DNA of 64,000 nucleotides from a candidate division WOR-3 bacterium (GTDB taxonomy: Bacteria; Hydrothermota; Tepidihabitantia; SM23-42; JAOAFX01), in the NCBI GenBank assembly GCA_039802005.1, contig JBDRVV010000005.1:52799-116798 (forward strand), given 5' to 3'. Shown here piece by piece: positions 42,556-50,758 of this stretch (position 1 is the stretch's first letter; every line of letters starts with the position of its first letter). The position numbers were made by a program, and so were the translations under genes. The notes beneath the pieces were generated by a model. That model saw only the letters and a list, made by a program, of their open reading frames with translations, searched no databases and was not told where the DNA came from.

Positions 42556-43215
42556 TTGATAAAAACAATAAGTGATATAGGGTTCGCAAAATTAGACCTG
42601 CACCGTGAGATTAGAAAGGGATTTCCTGAAGTTGTGTTATGTCAGGGTAAGTCTGAAGAGCAGATATTAAAATGTGCAGGGCAGATACTCAGAGTAAATA
42701 AAAAGGTTCTTTTAACAAGGGTTAATCCATCGGTTGCCAGGTTGCTTGCCAGTAAATTTAAGTCAGGAAGATATTATCCTGAAGCCAGATTGTATTATAT
42801 TGGTAAACCAAAGAAGAAATCCGGACTGGTAGTTGTAATATCGGCAGGAACCGGGGATATCCCCGTGGCTGAAGAATCGGCAGTCACTGCCGAGATTATG
42901 GGTAGTAATGTCAAAAGAATATATGATGTTGGTGTTGCAGGATTACACAGACTATTAAATTTCAAAAAACAGATAAAAAAAGCAAGGGTTCTTGTCGTCG
43001 TTGCAGGAATGGATGGTGTTCTTCCGTCAGTCGTAGGTGGATTATTCTCAGCACCTGTAATTGCCGTTCCCACAAGCATTGGATATGGTGCGAATTTCAA
43101 TGGTGTTGCGCCCTTGTTGACGATGTTGAATTGCTGTGCCCCGGGTGTGGCAGTGGTGAATATTGACAATGGTTTTGGTGCGGGTTATCTTGCGGCAGTT
43201 ATAAACAGTCTATGA
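42556..43215 (+). CDS. larB: Nickel-pincer cofactor carboxylase LarB
   Basis: About 219 residues of the LarB/PurE-like family, which carboxylates the nicotinate ring of NaAD in nickel-pincer nucleotide synthesis. Motifs: FAKLDLHREIRKGFPEVV, VISAGTGDIPVAEES and VAGMDGVLPSVVGGL, then VPTSIGYG. The N-terminus is shorter than usual by roughly 30 residues. The start is problematic: TTG 42556 lies 19 bases after AGGAG (42532-42536), whereas that site is ideally spaced for an in-frame ATA at 42544 that would add KKRL. Overlaps ftsE by 4 bases. Confidence 0.88.
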   Translation: MIKTISDIGFAKLDLHREIRKGFPEVVLCQGKSEEQILKCAGQILRVNKKVLLTRVNPSVARLLASKFKSGRYYPEARLYYIGKPKKKSGLVVVISAGTGDIPVAEESAVTAEIMGSNVKRIYDVGVAGLHRLLNFKKQIKKARVLVVVAGMDGVLPSVVGGLFSAPVIAVPTSIGYGANFNGVAPLLTMLNCCAPGVAVVNIDNGFGAGYLAAVINSL

Positions 43216-43871
43216 TTGTCTTTGATAAAGTAACAAAAATTTTTCAGAAGGATTGGGTCGCACTTGATAGCATTTCTTTTGATATTCAAAAAGGAGAATT
43301 CGTTTTTATCACTGGTCCAACCGGTGCGGGCAAAAGTACAATTCTTAAACTCATATACAAAGACGAAGAGCCTACAAAAGGAACAATCAAGGTTCTTGAT
43401 TACAATCTTCATTTCCTAAAACATAATAAACTGCCCGAATTCCGTCGCAAGATTGGCGTTATTTTTCAGGATTTTAAACTTCTTCAGGACCGAACGGTTG
43501 AAGAGAATGTCGCATTTGCACTTGAAGTCACTGATATTCCTCCCAGGGATCTAAAGAAAAAAGTTTTTGATATTTTAACCTATGTAAAATTAAGCCACAA
43601 GAAATTTAATTATCCATACCAACTTTCTGGCGGTGAGCAACAAAAGATTGCAATTGCCCGGGCATTGGTGCGCGACCCATACATCCTGCTTGCTGATGAA
43701 CCAACTGGAAATCTGGATTTAAAAAGTTCCCAGGAGGTCCTTGAAATTTTAATGGATATTAACTATAAGGGTACAACAATTCTGATGGCAACCCATAATC
43801 AGTTACTCGTGCGCAAGGCAAAAAAACGCATCATCCATCTGGAAAATGGTAAAATTATTTCAGATAAATGA
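43212..43871 (+). CDS. ftsE: Cell-division ATP-binding protein FtsE
   Basis: 219-residue ABC ATPase of the FtsEX divisome complex, which controls septal murein hydrolysis. Walker [11 protein letters not shown]-loop VIFQDF, signature LSGGEQQK, Walker [12 protein letters not shown] and the His switch ATHN are all intact. It overlaps larB by 4 bases and is followed by ftsX after 12 bases, in the usual order, with an EnvC-like gene next. Confidence 0.95.
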   Translation: MIVFDKVTKIFQKDWVALDSISFDIQKGEFVFITGPTGAGKSTILKLIYKDEEPTKGTIKVLDYNLHFLKHNKLPEFRRKIGVIFQDFKLLQDRTVEENVAFALEVTDIPPRDLKKKVFDILTYVKLSHKKFNYPYQLSGGEQQKIAIARALVRDPYILLADEPTGNLDLKSSQEVLEILMDINYKGTTILMATHNQLLVRKAKKRIIHLENGKIISDK

Positions 43872-43883
43872 GAAAGGATTAAT

Positions 43884-44732
43884 ATGGCATTACGCATTGG
43901 GATAAGAGAAGGGTTTAGAACAATAGTCAGGAGCCGTTCTCTATTCATTCTATCCTTACTCGTTGCTGCGATATCCTTTTATTTATTATCAATTTTTGGA
44001 TTGGTCACGGTCAATCTTTATAAAATGGCAAACCTTCTTGATGAGAAGATTGAAATCATCGCATTTCTTGAAGAACGAGCAGATATCCAGTGGTTAAAAA
44101 ATAGCATACAGAAGATAACCGGTGTTCAGGAAGTCGTCTATGTATCGGCTGAAACTGCATTAAAACAACTCCAGGAAGAAGTTTCTGAAACAAAAGAAAT
44201 AATCCGTGTATTTGAAGACAATCCATTACCTGCATCTATAAGAATAAAACTTGAGCCGCAATATCGTAATACAAAAGGGTTGGAAGAAATCACTAAGAAG
44301 GTTTTATTGCTTAAAGGAGTAAAGGATACAATATACGGTGGAGAACTTGTTGAACAACTCAAAAAGATAACTAATATTATGTTATTTTTTGATATTGGCT
44401 TATTAATCATAATTACCCTTTCCGTTATATTTGTCATATTCCAGACCATTAAACTAACAATCTTTGCCCATGCTACAGAAATTGAGATAATGAAACTTGT
44501 TGGCGCAACTGATACATTTATCACGATTCCATTTGTTTTTCAGGGACTAATCCAGGGTGTTTTGGGTGGTATCATTGCTTATATTCTTCTTATAATAACC
44601 GTGCGGATTGCATCATCATTTTTCAATATTCCGTTTTTCCCCAAAACCTTATTCTTTCTGGGAACTGTATTATTCGGTATGATATTTGGTATAATAGGTT
44701 CAAGTATTGCATTGAGAAGGTTCTTAAAATGA
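43884..44732 (+). CDS. ftsX: Cell-division protein FtsX
   Basis: 282-residue inner-membrane partner of FtsE. Four transmembrane helices: TM1 about 22-46, the others near 170-190, 220-240 and 255-275, with a large periplasmic loop (about 50-165) that in other species recruits EnvC, RipC or PcsB. AAAGGA is the ribosome site. Overlaps the downstream EnvC-like gene by 4 bases. Confidence 0.92.
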   Translation: MALRIGIREGFRTIVRSRSLFILSLLVAAISFYLLSIFGLVTVNLYKMANLLDEKIEIIAFLEERADIQWLKNSIQKITGVQEVVYVSAETALKQLQEEVSETKEIIRVFEDNPLPASIRIKLEPQYRNTKGLEEITKKVLLLKGVKDTIYGGELVEQLKKITNIMLFFDIGLLIIITLSVIFVIFQTIKLTIFAHATEIEIMKLVGATDTFITIPFVFQGLIQGVLGGIIAYILLIITVRIASSFFNIPFFPKTLFFLGTVLFGMIFGIIGSSIALRRFLK

Positions 44733-45841
44733 AATTCGTTTTGATATTTTTGTGTTTATTTTTACAAATAAATCAAAAGCAGAAAGAACTTGATGACCTT
44801 AAGAAAAAATTGAGTGAAGTAAGACAGGAAATAAAACAACTTGAGAAAGAAAAATCAGGCGCCCTTTCCAGGATTGAAAAGATAGATGAGGCTATAAACC
44901 TTTCTACCGAGTATATTGAAAAACTCACTGCCCAGGAATATGAAGAAAAAACGAGGATTGCCGAATTGAATCGCGAAATTGCAAGGCTGGAGTCAAAGAT
45001 GAAATTTCAAAAAGAGGAATTAAAGGAAAGATTAATCCGACTTTATAAATGGACTCCTTTCTATAAACTGGAAATTTTATTTTCATCAAAATCAATACCT
45101 GAAATACTTTCAACTTCTTATTATCTCCAGATTCTTGCAAAAAATGACAGAAAATTGTTCTTTGAATTTAAAGATGATTGGACAAAATATCTTGCTGATA
45201 AAAAAATGCGTGAGCAACTGATTTCGGTATTGGAAACAAGACGCCAGGAAAAAGAACAGGAACTTGAACAATTGAACAAGGAAAGACAAGAAAAGAGAAA
45301 AATCCTTGATGAAATAGCGAAACAGGAAAATGAGAAGAAAAAAGTGGAGAAGGAACTTAAGAGTGCACAGCGTAAACTTGAAGACTTAATTGTTTCTCTC
45401 CAAAAAAAGAAGGAAAAGGAAGAAGCAAGTGCGAAGAGTTATTTCGAGATAAACAAAGGTAAATTACCCTGGCCCTGTAAAGGTTCGGTGGGTACAAAAT
45501 TTGGCAAGGTTATCCATCCAAAGTATAACACAACGACAAAAAACAATGGCATTGATATCTTAAGCAATTATGGAGAAAATGTTTATGCAGTTGCCCAGGG
45601 CAAAGTTGTATATGCAGGGAAATTTATTGGATATGGTGATTTAGTTGTAATCGACCACCAGGATGGATTTTATTCACTTTATGGGCATTTATCAGAAATT
45701 CTTGTTAAAGTCGGTGATGAAGTACCCTCGGGCAGAATAATTGGTAGAGTAGGAGAAAGTGGTTCATTATCGGGACCAATGCTACACTTTGAATTAAGAA
45801 AAGAAGGAAAACCTGTTGACCCTTTAATTTATCTGGAATGA
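44729..45841 (+). CDS. EnvC-like coiled-coil protein with degenerate M23 domain
   Basis: 370 residues: signal peptide (1-16), coiled coil (about 17-235) and a C-terminal LytM/M23 domain (248-370). The M23 fold is plain (VGTKFGKVIHP, GIDILSNYGENVYA, YSLYGHLS, LHFELRKEGKPVDP), but key residues are lost: the Zn-binding His of H-x-G-x-D is Asn272 (D276 kept), and the first His of H-x-H is Met351 (H353 kept). It should thus be a non-catalytic amidase activator, as EnvC is in E. coli, controlled by FtsEX encoded directly upstream (4-base overlap). Confidence 0.9.
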   Translation: MKFVLIFLCLFLQINQKQKELDDLKKKLSEVRQEIKQLEKEKSGALSRIEKIDEAINLSTEYIEKLTAQEYEEKTRIAELNREIARLESKMKFQKEELKERLIRLYKWTPFYKLEILFSSKSIPEILSTSYYLQILAKNDRKLFFEFKDDWTKYLADKKMREQLISVLETRRQEKEQELEQLNKERQEKRKILDEIAKQENEKKKVEKELKSAQRKLEDLIVSLQKKKEKEEASAKSYFEINKGKLPWPCKGSVGTKFGKVIHPKYNTTTKNNGIDILSNYGENVYAVAQGKVVYAGKFIGYGDLVVIDHQDGFYSLYGHLSEILVKVGDEVPSGRIIGRVGESGSLSGPMLHFELRKEGKPVDPLIYLE

Positions 45842-45858
45842 TATTTAATTTTTGATAT

Positions 45859-46638
45859 TCAAATAGATATCTTGGTCGCACTCACAAGATAAGCAGTATG
45901 AGTAATCCCCCTTTCTCTTGGACGAACACCCCTTTCCCTGATTAAAATATCCCGCTGAATAATCTCGCAAACCTTTATTTTTACAAAACTTTTTGATTGG
46001 AGCATTTCCACTGTCTTTTTTACCTGTTCAATATTTGGGCTCCATGATACCAAGTGATGTCCGCCTTTCAATGCATCAAATGCCTTTGGCACAACATCCC
46101 ATGGTTCAGGGACATCAATAAATACAGCGTCAACATTTTTCTGAATGAAACCGTCTATCGCTACATCCCTGAGAAAATATTCAATCTTAGCTTTATATTT
46201 GATTTTTTCTAAGTTCTTTTTTGCATTTTCAAGGAATTCCTCATTCCTCTCATATGAATAGACAACACCATCAGGTGCAACAATTTTTGATAAAAATAAT
46301 GTCAGTGCGCCACTTCCGGTTCCGACTTCTATTACCCTTGAACCAGGCCCTACCGAAGTCTCAAATAATAGATAACCCAGGTCTTTTGGATACACAATCG
46401 TTGTCCTTCTCTTTATTTTCAACATTAAATCACTCGTTGCGGGCTTGAGGCAATAATAATTTCTGCCCAGATGTGTTTTGCCAATATAACCAAACTCTTT
46501 ATTTATAATTTCATCAATTTTAATATCCCCCAAATCGGTTGATAATTTCAATTTTGAAACAGCTTGGACTAAAAATTGTCTTTTTTCATCAAGATAGATC
46601 AAAACCAGGTCACCCTGATTAATATAATTTTCTTCCAT
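45859..46638 (-). CDS. trmI: tRNA (adenine-58-N1) methyltransferase TrmI
   Basis: 259 residues from ATG 46638. Makes m1A58 in tRNA. N-terminal beta domain (INQGDLVLIYLDEKRQFLV), then the SAM-binding core VGPGSRVIEVGTGSGALTLF, with VVYSYERNEEF and AVFIDVPEPWDVV (the D-x-P-x-P-W catalytic motif). TTG 46641 is in frame but lies upstream of ATG; the promoter at 46645-46672 has its -10 box 6 bases from ATG 46638, so the mRNA is leaderless from that ATG. Confidence 0.93.
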   Translation of the reverse strand: MEENYINQGDLVLIYLDEKRQFLVQAVSKLKLSTDLGDIKIDEIINKEFGYIGKTHLGRNYYCLKPATSDLMLKIKRRTTIVYPKDLGYLLFETSVGPGSRVIEVGTGSGALTLFLSKIVAPDGVVYSYERNEEFLENAKKNLEKIKYKAKIEYFLRDVAIDGFIQKNVDAVFIDVPEPWDVVPKAFDALKGGHHLVSWSPNIEQVKKTVEMLQSKSFVKIKVCEIIQRDILIRERGVRPRERGITHTAYLVSATKISI

Positions 46639-46644
46639 CAATTG

Positions 46645-46672
46645 AGTATATTGAAAAATATCTAATGGTCAA
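46645..46672 (-). promoter_or_regulatory. Leaderless promoter of trmI
   Basis: TTGACC (46667-46672), 16-bp spacer, TATACT (46645-46650) on the minus strand; 6 bases to ATG 46638. Divergent from the promoter at 46693-46720. Confidence 0.75.
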
Positions 46673-46692
46673 TAGATTAAAATTTGCTAAAC

Positions 46693-46720
46693 TTGACTTT
46701 CTTAAGAACTCAATTATACT
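46693..46720 (+). promoter_or_regulatory. Leaderless promoter of 811-residue membrane protein
   Basis: TTGACT (46693-46698), 16-bp spacer, TATACT (46715-46720); 6 bases to ATG 46727. The -35 boxes of the divergent pair are only 20 bases apart. Confidence 0.75.
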
Positions 46721-46726
46721 CACTCA

Positions 46727-49162
46727 ATGGATTTATATCTAATTCTCTATTTCTTTTCTGGCTTTTCTGCATTGATATATGAGGTAGTCTGGGCAAGATT
46801 ACTATTACTCGCATTTGGGTCAACAACTGTAGCAAATACAATTGTGATAACTGCATTCATGTTAGGCCTTGGTCTGGGTGGATTATATTATGGTTCTTAT
46901 ATTGATAGAATTAAGAATTATAATAAATTATTTTTGCAGCTTCAATTGGGAATTGGTTTTTCTTCTTTATTGCTACTTTTTTTCACAAATAAGTTGCCGA
47001 TTTTGTATAAAGGTATTTTAAATAATGTCCACCTGAACCAACCAGGTTCATCAGTACTAATATTTATCATGACCTTTATAATATTATTCGTTCCTACATT
47101 CTTAATGGGCGGAACATTTCCCGTGTTCATAAGACTATATGTGCAGGATGAAAACAAAATCAAAAACGGAATTGGGACATTATACGGACTGAATACACTG
47201 GGTGGTGTAATTGGTGCATTATTAACGGGATTCTTTTTTATTAGAAATTTTGGGCTTTCTATTACTCAATTAATTGCAATTTCAATAAATTTTACAATTG
47301 GTATTCTTCTGTTTTTACAGCGTTCAAAAATACTTGTAGAGGATAAAGATAATAAATTAGACCCACATGTCTTCAAACCGACAAATATGAAGAATTTAGA
47401 GAAATACCTGCCATCTGTTGCTGCACTTACAGGTTTTTCCAGCCTTGCATGTGAAATTTTCTGGATGCGCGCATTATCAATATTTCTTACCAATTCCACC
47501 TACACATTCACTATAATTCTTATCGTTTTTCTAACCGGAATTTCTATTGGCAGTATTATATTTACGAAGTTATCAAAAAAATCAAATTTTTACAATATCT
47601 TTGCCATAATTCAATTGCTGATAGGATTATACATCCTGATTGGTTGTCTGTTTTTACATAAACTACCGCTATTACTTTTTTTATTCCAGAATATTCTTGA
47701 AATACCTGCCTTCAGAATGTTTTTACCCGCACTCATTCTTTCGGTGGCTATAGTTTTTGTACCCACCATATTTATGGGTATCAGTTTTCCCTTGATTTGC
47801 ACTTTATACGGTCAGAAAATTCAGCAACTCGGCAAAAGATTGGGCAATGTTTATTTTTCAAACACACTGGGCAGTGCATTGGGCTCTTTATTTGCGGGGC
47901 TCTTATTGATACATTACCTTGGAGTTATAAGGGGATTAATTTTTATTGCTTTTATAAATTTGCTGATTGGTTTTGTTTTTACAATATATTTAAAAAAGAA
48001 ACTGTTGAATATTATAACTTTTGTTTGTGCAATTATTATCACCTTCTATTCAATAAGAAATACCTTTATTTTGCCCCCTTCCATCTATCACTCACCAGGT
48101 AGACAGGACCGTGTTTTATATTATAAAGAAACACGGGATGGAACTGTAATTGTGAGCGAAGACCGTTCCACAGGTATAAGGTCGTGTTATGTAAATAACA
48201 GCGCAGTAATTGGCACAACCTATGATGCATTAAAGGTTGTAAAAATGTTAGGGAATTTACCTTTTATTTTCAATCCCGACGCCCGGGAAGTATTGGTCAT
48301 TGGTTTTGGAGTCGGTATAACGACTTCAGCTATTGCAAAATATGATATTAAACAGATTGACTGTGTTGAAATATGTCCGGGCTTACGCGAGGCAGCAAAA
48401 TATTTTGCGAAATTTAATAATTATATTTACAATAACCCGCTGGTAAATTTTATTCCAAATGATGGAAGGAATTTCTTGCTTTTGAGCAAAAAAAGATACG
48501 ACATCATTTCCTGCGATCCCACACATCCCATATTGGGTAGCGGAAGTCTCTATACTAAAGAATATTTTATGCTATGCAAAGAGCATTTATCTGAAAAAGG
48601 CGTAGTCTGTCAGTACTTACCATTTCATAAACTAAGTCCACAGCAATTCAAATCTTTGATAAAAACCTTTGCTGATGTTTTTCCCCATACTTCAATCTGG
48701 CTTGGTTATTCTCACGGTATACTTGTAGGGACAAATCATTCCCAAAAAATAAAATTTGAATCGTTCAAAAATGTCAAAGATGAAATGCTCAATGACCCTT
48801 ATCTTCTTGCTATCTCTTATCTACTTGATACAGAAAAAATTAATCATTTTTCCATTGGTGCAATGATTAATACAGACGACAAGCCAATCTTAGAATTCTT
48901 TACACCCTTGAGTTTGAGTAATGAAAACTGGGAAATTAATATAAATTCTTTAATTGAACACAGAATTGAACTCGGTAAAATTATTGAAGATATTGAAGAC
49001 TTAAAGAAATTAGAACGATATCTACTGGGTCAGCAGCATTTTATTGAAGGATTGATATATCAAAACAGGAGAGAGCGGCAGTCAATGATGAAGGCATTAA
49101 AAAAGGCTCTGGAAATAAATCCCGAAAATAATGAAATATTGCTATTCCTTCAATCGCAATAA
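46727..49162 (+). CDS. MFS-like membrane domain fused to spermidine-synthase domain and TPR end
   Basis: 811 residues. The N-terminal half (about 1-445) has two homologous blocks of transmembrane helices with repeated motifs (GFSALIYEVVWARLL and GFSSLACEIFWMRAL; VPTFLMGGTFPVF and VPTIFMGISFPLI). A spermidine-synthase-type Rossmann domain follows (VLVIGFGVGITTSAI, VEICPGLREAA, NDGRNFLL; about 480-720), and the end (about 765-811) resembles a TPR. The duplicated N-terminal motifs are typical of fused MFS/spermidine-synthase proteins of unknown substrate. Related to the protein at 36021-38150. Confidence 0.78.
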   Translation: MDLYLILYFFSGFSALIYEVVWARLLLLAFGSTTVANTIVITAFMLGLGLGGLYYGSYIDRIKNYNKLFLQLQLGIGFSSLLLLFFTNKLPILYKGILNNVHLNQPGSSVLIFIMTFIILFVPTFLMGGTFPVFIRLYVQDENKIKNGIGTLYGLNTLGGVIGALLTGFFFIRNFGLSITQLIAISINFTIGILLFLQRSKILVEDKDNKLDPHVFKPTNMKNLEKYLPSVAALTGFSSLACEIFWMRALSIFLTNSTYTFTIILIVFLTGISIGSIIFTKLSKKSNFYNIFAIIQLLIGLYILIGCLFLHKLPLLLFLFQNILEIPAFRMFLPALILSVAIVFVPTIFMGISFPLICTLYGQKIQQLGKRLGNVYFSNTLGSALGSLFAGLLLIHYLGVIRGLIFIAFINLLIGFVFTIYLKKKLLNIITFVCAIIITFYSIRNTFILPPSIYHSPGRQDRVLYYKETRDGTVIVSEDRSTGIRSCYVNNSAVIGTTYDALKVVKMLGNLPFIFNPDAREVLVIGFGVGITTSAIAKYDIKQIDCVEICPGLREAAKYFAKFNNYIYNNPLVNFIPNDGRNFLLLSKKRYDIISCDPTHPILGSGSLYTKEYFMLCKEHLSEKGVVCQYLPFHKLSPQQFKSLIKTFADVFPHTSIWLGYSHGILVGTNHSQKIKFESFKNVKDEMLNDPYLLAISYLLDTEKINHFSIGAMINTDDKPILEFFTPLSLSNENWEININSLIEHRIELGKIIEDIEDLKKLERYLLGQQHFIEGLIYQNRRERQSMMKALKKALEINPENNEILLFLQSQ

Positions 49163-49206
49163 TTTGTTATTACTTTTTTGGAAATACCAACCTATTAATC
49201 TCTCTT

Positions 49207-49548
49207 CTATTTATGAGAAGCCATATCCTGTAGTTCAGTTTCATCAAACCCAAAATAATGTCCAATTTCGTGAAGAAGCACTTCATAAATCAATCTTTTC
49301 GTTTCATCATCATTTTTTGTTAAATTCTCAATATTATATTTAAACAATGTAATTTTATCAGGCAAAACATTTCCATACCAGAATCCCCGTTTCTTCAAAG
49401 GAACACCCTGGTATAGACCCAAAAGGTTTTTTTGTGGTATGGGTTTATCTTCAATCACAAACTCTACATTTACCAATTTATCCCGCAGAATTTTTGGCAA
49501 TTTTTTCAAAGATTCCTTAATAGCTTCCTCAAAATCTTCTCGGGTCAT
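49207..49548 (-). CDS. Minimal zincin (MMP-like metallopeptidase domain)
   Basis: 113 residues. A predicted zinc protease with the metzincin-like motif HEIGHYFGFDETEL: the HExxH at 93-97 gives two zinc-binding His and the catalytic Glu, with a downstream Asp/Glu. Such small cytoplasmic proteins (DUF1025-like) have no known substrate. GGGGG lies upstream of the ATG. It is convergent with the membrane protein gene. Confidence 0.82.
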   Translation of the reverse strand: MTREDFEEAIKESLKKLPKILRDKLVNVEFVIEDKPIPQKNLLGLYQGVPLKKRGFWYGNVLPDKITLFKYNIENLTKNDDETKRLIYEVLLHEIGHYFGFDETELQDMASHK

Positions 49549-49609
49549 ATGCCCCCTTTAATCATTATAAAAAGACAATGTTTAATTAAAATAAATCTTT
49601 TATGAAAGA

Positions 49610-50704
49610 TTATCTATCCGCTGCTTTTAGTACTACCCGGGCAATATTTAACGCAGAATTACTTTTACCGAGTCTTAAAAGATTTCTTTTCAATTGAATT
49701 ATCTTTTCTTTATGACAAAGCAGATCGTTCATAACTCTCTTGGCATTGTCTTTTGTAATTTTCAATCCTGCGTTATGGCTTATAAAAAATTCTTCGTTCT
49801 TATCCTCCAAACCAGGGATTGAATTAGCAAACAAAAGACAAGGACCAGCCCTTGTTGCTTCGGTCGTTGTTATACCACCTGCCTTTGTAATTAGAATATC
49901 ACAGACTGAAATCAATTCTTGAATCTTGTCAACCATGCCATAAATTTTTAGATTTGCCTTACCTTTTAGTTTCTTGATTTTTTCCATTGCTTCTTTATTT
50001 TCTCCACACAAGACCAGCAAATCATAATCAAAGTCAATAATCTCCCGAACAATTTCAAACCATTCTCCACCAAAGATCTTACTACCCATTACCACGACCG
50101 AAATCCTTTCAGTAGATAATCCAAATCTTTGCCGTGCTGCATTTTTATCAATCTCGCCTTCCAAGGAAATACTCACTGGAATACCGAATGGATAAATTTG
50201 CGCTCCCTTAATTCCATATTTTGTTATCTGCTCACCCAGGTCTTCATTTGGTATAAAATAGTCATCAACCTCTTTATTAACCCAGTGCGGGTGAATATAA
50301 TAATCCGTGATTACAACACCCATTTTGTAATTGAATAACTTTTTGTATAATGCAGTATAATAGCAGGGTGAAAAATGTGTGCACAAGACATAATCCGGTT
50401 TGTATTCCCTGAGTAAATCAGAAAATTTATAGGCAGTCATTTTATGAAATTTATAAAGAGTTTTGTCACCCCCAGTTTTCACACCCATACCCTGATAGAA
50501 AATCTTCAAAAGCCAGATTGCGTTTTTTTGGCAGAATTCATAAATGTTTTTATACATGAACCCGTATAGCGGAAATACCCATTTGAAGCAATCTTCAAAT
50601 CTGACTTTAGAATCTGGTGATAATTTTTCTATTGCCTGTTTAATTGCATTTGCTGCCTTTAAATGTCCCGCGCCAATAGGAACTGCAAGGATTAAAACTT
50701 TCAT
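49610..50704 (-). CDS. MGDG-synthase/UgtP-type glycosyltransferase
   Basis: 364 residues, GT28-like fold. N-terminal domain: VPIGAGHLKAANAIKQAI (the glycine loop common to MurG, MGD1 and UgtP), then CTHFSPCYYTALY. C-terminal domain: VVVMGSKIFGGEW, LVLCGENKEAME, and ILITKAGGITTTEATRAG, which binds the nucleotide sugar. Likely transfers galactose or glucose from a UDP-sugar to diacylglycerol to make glycolipids. Promoter 50713-50740 leaves only 8 bases before the ATG. The neighbouring ion transporter is transcribed the same way but has its own promoter. Confidence 0.82.
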   Translation of the reverse strand: MKVLILAVPIGAGHLKAANAIKQAIEKLSPDSKVRFEDCFKWVFPLYGFMYKNIYEFCQKNAIWLLKIFYQGMGVKTGGDKTLYKFHKMTAYKFSDLLREYKPDYVLCTHFSPCYYTALYKKLFNYKMGVVITDYYIHPHWVNKEVDDYFIPNEDLGEQITKYGIKGAQIYPFGIPVSISLEGEIDKNAARQRFGLSTERISVVVMGSKIFGGEWFEIVREIIDFDYDLLVLCGENKEAMEKIKKLKGKANLKIYGMVDKIQELISVCDILITKAGGITTTEATRAGPCLLFANSIPGLEDKNEEFFISHNAGLKITKDNAKRVMNDLLCHKEKIIQLKRNLLRLGKSNSALNIARVVLKAADR

Positions 50705-50712
50705 ATAATTAT

Positions 50713-50740
50713 ATTATATTGGAGGAAGATAAATTTTCAA
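50713..50740 (-). promoter_or_regulatory. Near-leaderless promoter of glycosyltransferase
   Basis: TTGAAA (50735-50740), 16-bp spacer, TATAAT (50713-50718) on the minus strand; 8 bases to ATG 50704. A second overlapping TATAAT (50708-50713) would sit even closer. Confidence 0.65.
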
Positions 50741-50758
50741 GGGAGTTTATAACTTACA

